From: Hippasteria phrygiana
Taxonomy: Eukaryota; Echinodermata; Asteroidea; Valvatida; Goniasteridae
Direction of reading: 5' to 3'
Assembly: GCA_037893225.1 (NCBI GenBank)
Contig: JAZGUH010000207.1
Coordinates: 186,001-250,000, forward strand
DNA: 64,000 bases
Each line of letters opens with the position of its first letter. Position 1 is the stretch's first letter. Positions 10,187 to 20,181 of this stretch are shown here, in pieces. The translations under genes and the position numbers were made by a program. The notes under the pieces are model-generated. The model saw only the letters and a program-made list of their open reading frames with translations. It did no database searches and had not been told where the DNA came from.

Positions 10187-10370
10187 TCAACAGGGGGGGG
10201 GGGGGGGCCAAAGGTGTCGCCCCATTACAGCACTTTCCCCACGTGCCTTACTAAAACATACTCCAAAGGGGCGACTTTCACATTGGGGCGACAGTTATGT
10301 GTCGCCCCAATCGACACTGTCGCCCCAACCCGCTCTAGGCTGGCATTATGTGTCGCCCTAACCCGCAATT
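10187..10370. repeat. G tract and TGTCGCCCCAA motif cluster
   Basis: A run of about 15 G is followed by five or six variants of TGTCGCCCCAA or its complement (near 10214, 10270, 10280, 10300, 10318, 10350), in both orientations and at irregular spacing. This looks like a decayed element with subterminal repeats; the family is unknown. Confidence 0.5.
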
Positions 10371-11171
10371 AAGGAAAATTTGACAACTTAAGAAACTTCG
10401 CATTTTTCATTGTGAAATTCTGCCCCGAATGTTTATAAGAAAGCATTACATGTATTTATAAAGAAAACGCTTTCCAGGACTGTGTTTTTATCAGCACGTA
10501 CATTTTGTAAATAAACCCTGGCCTGCCGCTATTAAAATGAGCTAATAATTATCCAGTGTGGAATTTCCCACATTGGGGAAGGTTTTCAAAAATAGAATAG
10601 GGTAACTTGGGTATGGTCCATGGAATAACAGTATGCTGTGTGTCAGATGAATATCTTTTAATGTGCAAGTGTTGGTGGGGATAATGCCATTTGAATAATC
10701 TAATTAACACTATAATTAAAAAAATGTCCATTTGCGTGGAACACTTGCCCCACTAATAAAATAGACATAAGATAATACAAAATGACACAGGAAAGATGTG
10801 ACCTTTACTTTTTAACATAAGAAAGCTCAGTTTTATTACCTTTAAAATGAATCCCGAGTATTCACATTTTTTTAGCAAAACGTGTTAATTCTTCTAAGAA
10901 AAGTGAAGTGGTAGGTCGTGTCAAAGGTCAAAATAGTTAACTTTGGTACACAGAGGGCAGTATGCTAGAAATCCCATGAAAACTGGACCAGTTACCCCAA
11001 GTTCCCCTGCAGCGAAGACTCGGAGACTGGGCGGGAATATACCGGACACGATACTAAAGATTACTACTTTTCGGGAATGGAACTACTATTAGAATCATCG
11101 AAAAATAAAGCCTCGGAGGAAAACTGCAAAAAAAGTATAGATTAATTAACCAATCAGTCAAATGCTAAAGT
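10371..11171. other. No recognised feature
   Basis: AT-rich, only short shadow ORFs, no repeat family identified. Confidence 0.4.
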
Positions 11172-11257
11172 AAACTGGTAGTTTAACTGGTAGTTGACCT
11201 AGTAGTTTAACTGGTAGTTTAACTGGTAGTTTAACTGGTAGTTTAACTGGTAGTTTT
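11172..11257. repeat. 12-bp minisatellite (AACTGGTAGTTT)n
   Basis: About seven head-to-tail copies of a 12-bp unit; one copy is altered to GACCTAGTAGTTT. It has no coding meaning that I can support. Confidence 0.9.
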
Positions 11258-12790
11258 TGCACACTAAAATACGGTGCCGTGTCAAAAGTGGTGTGGATTG
11301 GCAAACAGCCCTTCTCCATAATTAATGCGACTTTTTCAGTGATGAGTTTTGTTTTCTATGAAATTGAAATATACCTGTACGGACAAGTAGCTGTTGAGAT
11401 GCTCATGTAATTTGTCATCTACGGTACTTACTTAATGAAACTTCAGTCTTTCTGATGATCATCAGTTACTTCCGTGTATTTAGAGTTTGATCCACAAAAT
11501 TTACGATGTATTTACAATATAAGAACGGAATCTAACAAAACGGATGAAAAATGGAAATCAATCTACTATAGTGTACACAAAGGAAAGTACAATTTAGCAA
11601 CATGCTTATACGAACATTAGCTTATAACAAAAACTTAAATTGCAATAAAAGTGCTTACGAATGTAATCATATTAATCCATAATACAGACTGTTTACTGTT
11701 ATGAAGTGCATGGTAATAATGGGCAAAGAAACGCATTTTAAGTAAGCTATTAGTTAGTCTTAAAGTTTGATTTCAAATAAATGTATTAAAGTACTTATTT
11801 CGTCGACGTTTGGACACACTGTGCGTTACCAACCCCCCAACCACCCAAAAAAAATCAAAAAGAAATAATTGCAAGATTAAGCCGAGCCACATTTTTAGCC
11901 GCGTCGCATCGGAGACGGCGCTCTATAATTAAGCGCTTAGCGTTGTTATTCTTCTTCTTGTGCCAAATTCGTTTTCGCGACACGGCTCAACAGAAGAGGG
12001 CGCTACAACATTTACTATGCTTTACTGATTCACAGGTTGACGACGCGGCTCCTGCACGAATTCGTGCTTGTTCAAAGAATTGTTGCGGGAATAGATGAAG
12101 AATCTGGAACCAGACTCTTGTCTGAATATTGCACAATACCTCATATTTGTGGAGGGAGGTTTTTTATTGGTTGATTGTTAAAAATAGTTGAGAATATATG
12201 TATTTTTAGTTGTTCCATTAAAATAGTCTACAGCTTAGCGTGAAATACGTTGTAGCCACGTTTACCACAACGTCTGATTCTCTGTGAGGTAGCTATTAAA
12301 GCCACCTTAGCCTTGCTTAATATTCCCTCCCACACATTTTCAAATTTTGTTTGCAGGCGAAAACTTCGAAATGTTCGCTATACATATACTGTGGGATGGA
12401 CGGACTAACCGTCTCTTCGGGACCCTAACCTCACAGACAAGGACTCGGACAAAATAGGCATAGAAACGCCAACTTCCGCATTCAGTAATTTATTTGATAT
12501 TAACTCCGAATCCAACAATATTTCGAACCACTGCCTACCGGCAAAACAGTGGATCTTAATATGAAACTATGAACACATCTACAATGGCGACGACACGCCT
12601 CCGGAACACAGACGGACTAGCGTGGGCCAAGGCAGAGCTTTTATACTGAAATAAATGGGTTACATTACGTAATAAGATTAGTCCAATAAGAAAGGGATTC
12701 GGATCTGGGGTGCACACCTCGACACCACGAACTGACACTCTCTAGCGCGTGAGTGCCAGGGCGCGCACGTATTTTACAGAACAGAGTAAT
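11258..12790. other. No recognised gene
   Basis: AT-rich. At 11920-11970 a short hairpin (GCGCT...AGCGC) is followed by TTAGCGTTGTTATTCTTCTTC, faintly like a Helitron-type end, but CTAG is lacking and I could not pair it with another end. Confidence 0.3.
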
Positions 12791-13154
12791 GTTCGTTTTC
12801 ACGAACTGACACCCAAGTAGGGGAGCGCGCGCTAACCACATTTTCATTTTCACGAACTGAAACCATTCTTAATTTCACGAGTTTAGAGGTTTTCAGTTCA
12901 ATGTTTATGTAAACCCACAAGTATACAGATGGAGTAGATTCGTGTCAAAGCTTTTAAAGCGCTTTTCTTGGAATGGTATTTCCGCTACATGCTTGCGTGC
13001 CAATTCGTGAAAACGAAGTCTTCTCTAGCGAGTCAGTGCCCGATGTGCGCGCGCACACCTGGGTGTCAGTTCGTGAACCGAAATTTACTCAGTACGCGGT
13101 TTCACGAACTGACACCCAGGTGCGCGTGAGTGTCAGTTCGTGAAAACGGTGACG
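12791..13154. mobile_element. Cluster of TTTTCACGAACTGACACCC motifs (TIR-like element)
   Basis: The motif TTCACGAACTGACACCC occurs at about 12797, 13101 and, inverted, near 13061 and 13128, with weaker copies at 12846 and 13000. A 22-bp perfect inverted repeat with a 23-bp spacer is formed by 13056-13077 and 13101-13122. The right edge, GTGAAAACGGTGACG, matches the end of the 5801-6464 element, so the two belong to related families. The left boundary is uncertain. Confidence 0.55.
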
Positions 13155-13289
13155 CTATAATAGTCATTGCGTAATCAGCAAACGCATTCCAGGTGCATCA
13201 CAATACATACAAAACAAAGCTCACCATGCATATACAGCACAACGTCGCTATACCGAACATACGAACACTTCAAACTCCTTGGCGAGTAA

Positions 13290-13500
13290 AATAAAATATA
13301 TTTTCAATGTGAACAAAGAAACTGACAGGAGCGAGATTCGAACCTGTGACCTCCGGGTTACCGTACCGGCGCTCTACTAACTGAGCTATCTTGCCTATGT
13401 TGGTGGTCTCCCAAATTGTCAGTATCTTTGTTCGGGTGGGCGCTAGTCAGAAGTCATCAACCCAGAATGCCGTATAGCCAGGAATCACACCCAATTTTAC
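13290..13500 (-). repeat. tRNA-derived SINE, copy 1
   Basis: On the - strand 13395-13324 reads like a tRNA: GGCAAGATAGCTCAGTTAG (A box), then a B box around TTCGAATC, with 3' flank GTTTCTTTGTTCA. The 5' flank (TTCGGGTGGGCGC, and CTGGCTATACGGCATTCTGG) and 3' tail are shared with copies 2-4, so this is a mobile SINE rather than a functional tRNA gene. Confidence 0.7.
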
Positions 13501-13589
13501 TATACAACCTGAGAAGCGACATTGTGGGGATCACTCAATGAGGATACGACTTTTTAACTTATAATTCTTCAAACAACCCACAAGGGAAA

Positions 13590-13730
13590 CTGACTAGGTA
13601 AATTTGAATACATTTTCAAAATGAACAAAGAAACTGGCAGGAGCGGGATTCGAACCTGCGACCTCCGGGTTACCGCACCGGCGCTCTACCAACTCAGCTA
13701 TTTTAAACCCAGTCTTAAACCCTTTCTTAA
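13590..13730 (-). repeat. tRNA-derived SINE, copy 2 (5' truncated)
   Basis: The - strand segment 13704-13636 carries the same tRNA body. It ends before the acceptor stem, replaced by decayed TTTAAACCCAGTCTTAAACCC repeats. Confidence 0.65.
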
Positions 13731-13736
13731 ACCCAG

Positions 13737-13818
13737 TCATAAACCCAGAATGCCGTATAGCCAGGGATCACACCCAATTTTGTACGATCCCTGGCTATAC
13801 GGCATTCTGGGTTTATGA
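13737..13818. repeat. 33-bp perfect palindrome arms between SINE copies
   Basis: 13737-13769 and 13786-13818 are exact inverted repeats separated by 16 bp. Each arm is the 5' leader of a SINE copy (CAGAATGCCGTATAGCCAGG), so SINE copies 2 and 3 stand head to head. Confidence 0.9.
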
Positions 13819-14010
13819 CTTTTGACTAGCGCCCACCCGAACAAAGATACTGACAATTTGGGAGACCGCCAACATAGGGCAAGATAGCTCAGTTGGTAGA
13901 GCGCCGGTACGGAAACCCGGAGGTCGCAGGTTCGAATCCCGCTCCTGCCAGTTTCTTTGTTCACTTTGAAAATGTATTCATATTTACCTAGTCAGTTTCC
14001 CTTGTGGATT
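13786..14010 (+). repeat. tRNA-derived SINE, copy 3 (best preserved)
   Basis: Residues 13878-13950 fold as a tRNA-like cloverleaf. GGCAAGA pairs with TCCTGCC with one mismatch, the D arm is GCTCAGTTGGTAGAGC, the anticodon region is CCGGTACGGAAACCCGG, and the T loop is TTCGAAT. The anticodon stem is imperfect and the identity uncertain (ACG if U33 is the T before ACG). A leader and a tail (GTTTCTTTGTTCACTTTG) shared with other copies mark it as a SINE. Confidence 0.7.
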
Positions 14011-14385
14011 GTTTGACGAAAAATAAAATAAAATTAGAATTACTACAAAAAGGCAACGGAAACTCTGAACAGATATATCTATGCTTAACTGCCAATCTAT
14101 TTGAACTGTACACAACTTAGACATTATATAATCTTGAGCGATAATGTATTTTACTAGATACAATTAAAGAAAACATCGATATTCATTCATCAGCATAATA
14201 ATAACCTCCATTTTAACAAAGCACTAAAAAGCGTATGCTTACAATTTCACAAACACGCCACTGCAACACGGAGTATAAAATGATGCATTCGCCAACTTCA
14301 TAACGCCATCTATTGTTTTTAGAAGCCGTTTATAGTAGCAGACTTACCAAACCGATCGTCTTGCACTTTAACACCTGTTCTGATA
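14011..14385. other. No recognised feature
   Basis: AT-rich sequence, no gene or repeat family seen. Confidence 0.4.
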
Positions 14386-14556
14386 AGGGTTTATGTGTGT
14401 GTTTGTTTTTGCATTCAATAGGGGACCTTTAACAATAGAGAACAATAAGGTCCCCGTTTGAAAATCGTGTACAAAACCAACGAGGGTCCTTGCCAAAAAG
14501 TTAAAGTATAAACAATAGGACAATAGGAGGTCCCCGACTGCAGGCGTTTACACATG
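14386..14556. repeat. Diverged copy of the 190-bp GT-associated repeat
   Basis: GAAAATCGTGTACAAAACCAA, then TCCTTGCCAAAAAGTTA and AGGAGGTCCCC, follow the same order as in the neighbouring repeat at 14560-14745. It is an older tandem copy, also next to a short GT tract (14393-14402). Confidence 0.6.
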
Positions 14557-14559
14557 TAT

Positions 14560-14745
14560 GAGTTTGTATATGCCGGCAATCGTGGACCTAGGACAAAAGA
14601 ATTCGGGCGTAGACAAAGGGGTCCACGTTTGACCTATTCACGATTGAAAATCGTGTACAAAACCAATGGGAGGCCTTCCGAAAAAGTTAGAGTATTAACA
14701 AAAGAGGAACAATGGGAGGTCCACGATTGCACCCGTTTACATGAC
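14560..14745. repeat. 190-bp GT-associated repeat, copy A
   Basis: Nearly identical to 16028-16216: both start GAGTTTGTATATGCCGGCAA, end CCCGTTTACATGAC and run directly into a (GT)n tract. No ORF is supported. Its nature is unknown: it may be a short element that inserts in GT repeats. Confidence 0.8.
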
Positions 14746-15126
14746 TGTGTGTGTGTGTTTGGGTGGGGGGTCCTTCCTCCCGATCTTGGCCAAATAGTAA
14801 CGCATATTTATGAAATTCACTTTCAGTCTAATTAATCAAAATGCTTTGTAGCCCTACAATGTTCTCTGGTAACACAATTTCTGTGTACAAGGTCATCAAA
14901 GTGATCATCGTAGTTTTCACCCACCGTCAGATAAAGTTATATTGCGACAGAACGCTACATCCCTTGTTTATTAATTTTAATTAGCCAAAAAATTCAGAAA
15001 GTCTTGGCACGAGAACAAAATTACTTTAACTCTATTGCGAGAAAAAAAGGCAGGGGGACAATTCCACCCCCGGCATTATGAGTGGCTTTCCTAATTACAG
15101 CACTTTTGAGCTGTGAGATTTTTCTT
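14746..15126. other. No recognised feature
   Basis: Starts with a GT tract, then AT-rich sequence up to the MULE-like target duplication. Confidence 0.4.
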
Positions 15127-15135
15127 ACTCAAGAC
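15127..15135 (+). repeat. Left 9-bp target-site duplication
   Basis: ACTCAAGAC, repeated exactly at 16313-16321 immediately outside the right TIR. Confidence 0.9.
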
Positions 15136-15358
15136 TAGTCTTGGTTCCAAGACGTCCTTAGCGCGGTGCGACGTACAGCGCGCACGGCAGCGCGCCCTCT
15201 AGCTACACACACACACACGCCAAGGCCAAATCGCTAAGAACGTCTTGGGCATTTCGCAAGGGAGCGCGCGCGACCTGCTCATGCATAATTTAACAGGCGG
15301 GTCAAACGAATAATCGCGCTTGCGCACTGGAGGAAACTCATGTTTAATTAATAACTTA

Positions 15359-15804
15359 CTGGTCAGTTAACGTTCTGAGCAGAGTGATTCTGGACTGGCA
15401 AACAGGATTGAGAAATCTTCGGATTGTTAAAAAAATGTGATCTGGAATATCAGACGTTATCTCTGCCAATTTCAGTCCCAGATGTTCAGCACGATGTAGG
15501 CCTAACTGATCAACGGCCAGAGCTTTCAATGGCACGACGACAATAATCAGCGCTTTCTCCTGTTTGCATTCGGTTACTTCGTTCATGGAGGTAGGAAACA
15601 ACTCCATGCTTCGTTTAAGAAATCTAAGACCAATGGAGCAGCTTGAAATTACACTCTTGCCAAATCCCGTTGGTAAATTAACAAACAAATCATAGCCACG
15701 TACAAATTGATGAATGACACTGATCTGATGACTTTTTACCTTTCCAAAGCCCAGTTTTTTGCTGCAAAATCGATCGCTTGGTCCACAGCCACGCGGTCAG
15801 ACAT
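15359..15804 (-). pseudogene. RecQ/DEAD-like helicase N-terminal fragment
   Basis: From an ATG at 15804 a short frame reads MSDRVAVDQAIDF and stops after about 22 codons. A one-base frame change then leads into VIHQFVRGYDLFVNLPTGFG KS, containing the Walker A motif PTGFGKS of superfamily 2 helicases. ALIIVVVPLKALAVDQ follows, which matches motif Ia. The frame loses similarity after about 50 further residues and stops at 15356. Motif II (DEAH/DEVH) and the second RecA lobe are absent, so no enzyme is possible from this copy. It lies wholly inside the MULE-like element. A frameshift and truncation indicate a captured, decayed gene fragment. The exact helicase subfamily (RecQ-like) is inferred from the PTGFGKS and PLKAL pair only. 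Confidence 0.7.
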
Positions 15805-15960
15805 TTTTTCCAACAAACAACGAATGGCTTGGTACTGCGCTGCACGTTCATACGTACGTACACGTAAACCCGACGTGAGTACAGAAACTAGACTGGTGAG
15901 TGTTGGCTATTTATATGCGATAATGCAGCTACGTCACACGCGCATGCAAATGCCACACAG

Positions 15961-15986
15961 TTCTGCTCGCGATTTCGCGAGCAGAA
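15961..15986. repeat. 11-bp perfect hairpin
   Basis: TTCTGCTCGCG and CGCGAGCAGAA flank a 4-base loop at the inner boundary of the right TIR. Its role is unknown. Confidence 0.85.
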
Positions 15987-16027
15987 TTAGCGATTTGGCC
16001 TTAGCGTGTGTGTGTGTGTGTGTGTGT

Positions 16028-16216
16028 GAGTTTGTATATGCCGGCAATCGTGGACCTAGGACAAAAGAATTTGAGCGTAGACAAAGGGGTCCACGTTTGA
16101 CCTAACGTCCACGATTGAAAATCGTGTACAAAACCAATGGGAGGCCTTCCGAAAAAGTTAGAGTATAAACAAAAGAGGAACAATCGGAGGTCCACGATTG
16201 CACCCGTTTACATGAC
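16028..16216. repeat. 190-bp GT-associated repeat, copy B (inserted in right TIR)
   Basis: Near-identical to 14560-14745 and bounded on both sides by (GT)n. Its position within the right TIR of the MULE-like element shows that it arrived after the TIR was formed. Confidence 0.8.
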
Positions 16217-16312
16217 TGTGTGTGTGTGTGTGTGTGTGTAGCGAGAGGGCGCTGTCGGCCGGCCGTGCGCGCTATACGTCGCACCGCTGAAGACGTCTTG
16301 GAACCAAGACTA

Positions 16313-16321
16313 ACTCAAGAC
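16313..16321 (+). repeat. Right 9-bp target-site duplication
   Basis: ACTCAAGAC, identical to 15127-15135. Confidence 0.9.
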
Positions 16322-16727
16322 CAGTCAAACTTTAAAAATGTGCAAAGCTATCAGAAAATGAAAATTCAAAATTCGTTTTTCCTTCCTTAATCATCTGTGC
16401 TCACCAGACAAGACGTCTGCATTAAGAAAAGTCACAAAGTCACTTAGTCCCACGCTTCGCTACTTTTGAACACAATCAATTTTGATTGTACCTTTGGATC
16501 ACTAAGAAATGAGTAAAATTGGGTCGCCAATGTAAGTTTAACCGCGCAACAGTTTAAAATTAGTGTACATGATTGGTAATTGTTGCAATTTTCAGAAAAG
16601 GGCGGATTTGGGGTCAGTATTTTATAGGAAATATCGTTCCACTGACCTGTTCAAAGTTTTGCGTTGTTGGATGGCGAAAAAAACGATAGAAAAACGGCGT
16701 TCGTTTTCAACCGTCAGGTGGATGATC
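16322..16727. other. No recognised feature
   Basis: AT-rich sequence between the MULE-like element and a mini inverted repeat; nothing identified. Confidence 0.4.
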
Positions 16728-16841
16728 GCCTTTAGTCAAGGCGCGCGTGGCCGGCTACCTGGACGCGTGACGCGCCCCGAATGTCAGCATGTCCGGAGCG
16801 CGGCACTCGTCCGGGTACCCACGCGCGCCTTGACTAAAGGC
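16728..16841. mobile_element. 114-bp inverted-repeat element
   Basis: Perfect 23-bp arms (outer end GCCTTTAGTCAAGGCGCGCG) flank a GC-rich 68-bp centre. The arms match the outer TIR of the 607-2033 element, so this is probably its smallest derivative. Confidence 0.7.
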
Positions 16842-17286
16842 TACAGGGCAGTTTTCCAACGATTGCCGGCCGGAAATCGTTAGAAAACGATATAAATTTC
16901 CACTTTTCTTGACAACGACAGCACACCAGGTGCCATCATTTCACAGGATGATTGAGACTACTATTAACTTACAGTCTAGTAAGGTATTTCGTAATAATTC
17001 AGTAAAGAAAATTGGAGGTTTACCAATCGTGTACACTACCTTTAATCATTCAATCAACTCGTTTAAAAAAAGTTTTTTTGCGAGGGCCTATATTGATTGG
17101 GAAACTTCCATGTTTCTGATTGTGACTCCAAGGTTTTTTACATCGACCTTTTCCAGTTTAGGTGCACTATCCGGCTTCCGTAAATGTTTACACATGGAGG
17201 TAAGTGGTGCTTTATCAGCGCTGTAATGGCACTTTATTCCATGTTGTGTGTGGTGTATCTATACGAATACATGTACAGAGTTGTTA
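16842..17286. other. No recognised feature
   Basis: Short ORFs only; no supportable gene or repeat. Confidence 0.35.
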
Positions 17287-17465
17287 ATTGAGTCGTCACA
17301 AGTCATCACAAGTCACTTTACAATACTGGTCTCAAGTCACATGTAACAATCTATTCAAACACACTGTATAACAAAAGCATTCCGTTGTCGTTGTTCATCC
17401 CGGATGTGAGCTGACTTGTGATTGACTTGTGATCTGCCTTTTGATCTGACTTGTGACTGACTCGA
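17287..17465. mobile_element. Small element with TCACAAGTCA inverted repeats
   Basis: Tandem TCACAAGTCA motifs at 17296-17316 and 17328-17340 are mirrored by TGACTTGTGA motifs at 17412-17460. Outer ends TTGAGTC and GACTCGA correspond. It is a probable MITE; no target duplication was established. Confidence 0.5.
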
Positions 17466-17620
17466 TTACAACTCTGCACGGATACCAGTCCAAAATGTTT
17501 GGTCCCACATGTGCCTGGTTAACCACATTTGGGGACGGGAACCAATCTAAACCTACTAAAAGAAAAGTAGGGTTTAAACACAAGTCCCTCTACAGAATGT
17601 ATCTCCCTCTCTGTAAAGCC

Positions 17621-18162
17621 TCAGATCTTTTTGTCCTGCATGAGGAACTTGCAGATGAAACCGTTCGAATTTGAACACCACTGATTTGCCCATGCACCAG
17701 ATGTAAAAACAACTCCACAATCTTCACCCATAGGACGGTATGGCTTTCCGGCCAACCAGTTCTTGTATAGCCACCATCGCTGGTCCCATCTATCCAGCTG
17801 AACCGCCGGCTGGTACTGCCGTACTGGTATCCAATCCAGTAGTTTTTGATTCCAGACGCAGTTGCGTACACGCGCATGAACTGGTTCTCTTCCTCGCTGG
17901 TGACCGATGCCAGATGAGCTAATCTCCGATCAGGTTCGGAGTGCTGTTGGCAGATGCGTACTGCAGAGTTAAAGTTATAGTATGAAGTTTTCCGAATGGT
18001 CAAGTAGCAGTGGTTGCCCCATGCCAGCCATGGTGGTGGGCACTTGGTCTCGTTCATCGTGGTATTCGTATACGCCTTGTAGCATTTGCCATCTATCTTC
18101 AACCCTGCTTGATTCAGGATCAAGAGTAGTATGCCCACAACACTTAAACTTCGGGAAGCCAT
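17621..18162 (-). pseudogene. C-type lectin copy 2, frameshifted
   Basis: Begins MASRSLSVVGILLLILNQAG (signal peptide) and continues with the family's CTLD: CPPPWLAWGNHCY, a QQHSEPD segment, YWIGYQY and FSWIDGTSDGGY. After DGGY the frame is broken by two extra bases: GGCTATACAAGAAC here corresponds to GGCTACGAAAAC in the 28.6-kb copy, consistent with a duplicated TA. The downstream lectin sequence (DCG, WCSNSNGFIC and the KKI end) persists in the other frame to the TGA at 17621. The open frame as it stands runs on to 17590 with unrelated residues and loses the last four conserved cysteine positions. In the underlying frame the sugar-selecting triplet is KPY and the WND position reads WAN. Start chosen at 18162 to match the other copies. 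A sequencing error cannot be excluded. Confidence 0.8.
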
Positions 18163-18956
18163 GATGGACTTTAACACTTAAGAGTTACTGTTGTGTAGGC
18201 CTATATCAATTTGTAGCGACGTTAATGATTCTTCGAATCCGCGCAGTTTGTGTGTCGGCTTTTACGTGTGTTTAGACAGTTAACTCAATAAGTAACTTCG
18301 TCAATAAGTAACTTCTTTAGGCACACAATAACTCTATAGAATATAACATCCTGCAAGCTTGCGTCTCTTAAATGAAAACAACAACTTGATCGGCTTCTAT
18401 CCCGCAGATAAAATATTCACTGCACATTGGACCAATCCTTGAGGTGCTGGTTTGCAGAAACTAATTTATGCGACATGTCTGTCTCACACTTCTGAATTAG
18501 CTTCCATTTTGCTCACGAGCCGTTCAGATGGTTCAGCTCTGGTAGAAAAATATCCACGTTCATCCGCTCTTTAATTTCTTTGAGAAAGGAGGCGATTCGT
18601 CGAAACGTTATCTCAAACCCAACAGCCCCACATTGAAGCAGCTACATATCAGCACTGAGAGAATGAGATGGCTGTCTTCATCAACAAACCACAGAATTCC
18701 AATGACGTTTTGTATTTATCTTCATATACATTTGCTTCGCCCCATCACCAATACGTAGTTATGCATCAAAACAGAACAAGCCCTATAAAAACATAGGGCT
18801 CGTGATTGCCTGCTAGAGGTATTATTTAGTGTCTAAAACGAATAACAATAAAACTGCAATCTTTACAATTTAAATAGTCGGTTGTTATAGCAACGTGCCT
18901 TAACTGCAGGCTGTCCCTAGAGAAAGGCTGCTGGCACCATACTAAAGGCACGGCTA
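18163..18956. other. 5' flank of lectin copy 2
   Basis: Non-coding sequence shared with 29167-29983, including strings such as CACGAGCCGTTCAGATGGTT and GAGGCGATTCGTCGAAACG. It should contain the lectin promoter, but I see no obvious TATA box. Confidence 0.5.
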
Positions 18957-19088
18957 TAAATCCCGGTTCATACTTGATGCGAATGCGAAGCGAATTTCAT
19001 GACGTCAACAATTGAAGTTTCATTGTGACGTTCTCCGTTACCATAACGAATTCGCTTCGCATACGCATTCGCAAGTATGAACCGGGCT
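18957..19088. mobile_element. 132-bp MITE with known empty site
   Basis: The ends (CCCGGTTCATACTTG and CAAGTATGAACCGGG) are inverted repeats that extend about 33 bp with mismatches. The duplicated locus at about 29983 reads GGCACGGCTAACTGATC with no insert, while here it reads GGCACGGCTA, element, TAACTGATC. A 2-bp TA target duplication is therefore likely, as for Tc1/mariner-type elements. Confidence 0.85.
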
Positions 19089-19360
19089 TAACTGATCAAA
19101 GTATTCTATTTTTTCCAGACTGCTTTCTAATTAACATGCAGCTCGTTCACTTCTAACATAATAGTCGGTGTCCAAGGTTGACTTATTATAATGCGGTATA
19201 TACACCTTGTGCGTCGAATTACAAGTTATGTGATTGGATAATATTTCACGAGCCCCGTTCACACGGCTCCGTGACCTGAAGATTCCCTGACGTCAAAATC
19301 TGAGAAATAGTCAGAATATTTTGGTCTGGGAACCAGACTAGGTCAATTTACCTATCGCCG

Positions 19361-20177
19361 TCATCCCCGACTCCATATGGGCGCGTGTGCGTTCCTTCAC
19401 TAACCCCTTGGCCGTGAGGAATACGTAAACGTCGACGCTGACTGGCTATTCGAAATAAATATTTATGTATACTGAAAGTGAACCGCGCGCGTAATCCGAA
19501 TGTTGAACGCCCTGTGTGCGCTCGCGCCCGGCGCCGCCGCGTTGTTTGTCACGTCATCACATCAGCAAAACGACTCCAAGCACTTTTTTCCATTATCAAA
19601 AAATAGACGAGGCCACTAGTCTTAGTGGCTACGATAAACGATATGGATTTTCTCTGGTCAGGAAATACATGTATTTTATGTTTAAACAAAAGGCACACGA
19701 ATTGTAAATTCGAGTCGAGGCCGGAAATCTAAATTATTCCAATCGCTAGTAAATTACTCATCTTTATCCAGTTCAAGAAAGCAGCTCATTCTCAATGACA
19801 GTGTTTGCCGCCGCTGCAGAAGATGCATCGAAAGGTTTGACAAATTTGCGAAAACAGCTGAGGAAAACATTCGGAAAATTACACAACTGACATCCGGCGA
19901 TAATGGGCGGAAACGGTCATGACGGTCGTCATACTTTTCCATCCTCCCGATCCCACCAGGCCGGCTGTTACTAGTGCAGTGTTAGGTTTAACATCAGGCG
20001 GGAAAAACATTAGGCTTGTTTTTTTTTAGGAGCTTATCTCATCCTTCCAAAGGATTGATTCTACAAATGAAAACTTTCCTACTAAAAGCACTGCGTCGCG
20101 CGTTAAACACATCGACTGCAGTCCTAATTTCCATATCCCACTATGTGGGATATGTATAAATTACACAATTTCAGGGG
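19361..20177. other. No recognised gene
   Basis: Moderately GC-rich with short ORFs lacking any recognised domain. Confidence 0.35.
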
Positions 20178-20181
20178 TTAA

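Larger units (their letters stand above)
15136..16312. mobile_element. MULE-like element carrying a helicase fragment
   Basis: Long inverted repeats of about 100 bp begin TAGTCTTGGTTCCAAGACGT at 15136 and end with the exact complement at 16312. Both ends are flanked by the same 9-bp sequence ACTCAAGAC. A 9-bp duplication with long TIRs is typical of Mutator-like (MULE) transposons. The right TIR is split: its inner part is at about 15987-16017 and its outer part at about 16220-16312, separated by the 190-bp repeat inserted in the TIR's own GT tract. No transposase is present; the cargo is a fragment of a helicase-like gene on the - strand. This is the structure of a Pack-MULE, a non-autonomous element that has captured host gene sequence. 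Confidence 0.8.
17562..19360. repeat. Segmental duplication copy A (lectin plus 5' flank)
   Basis: Collinear and highly similar to 28577-30277, from the lectin 3' flank through the gene and about 1.1 kb of upstream sequence to the shared string GACTAGGTCAATT-ACCTATCGCCG. Copy A differs by the MITE at 18957-19088. Confidence 0.9.

Noticed and set aside
11920..11970. Second Helitron-like 3' end (GCGCT...AGCGCTTAGCG then TTCTTCTTC)
   Set aside because: The terminal CTRR motif is not convincing and no matching 5' end was found.
13878..13950. Functional tRNA gene
   Set aside because: Anticodon stem is imperfect and leader and tail are shared with other copies, so it is a SINE.
17740..17922. Antisense ORFs in the lectin genes (also 17982, 28684, 28986)
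   Set aside because: They are opposite-strand shadows of the lectin reading frame.
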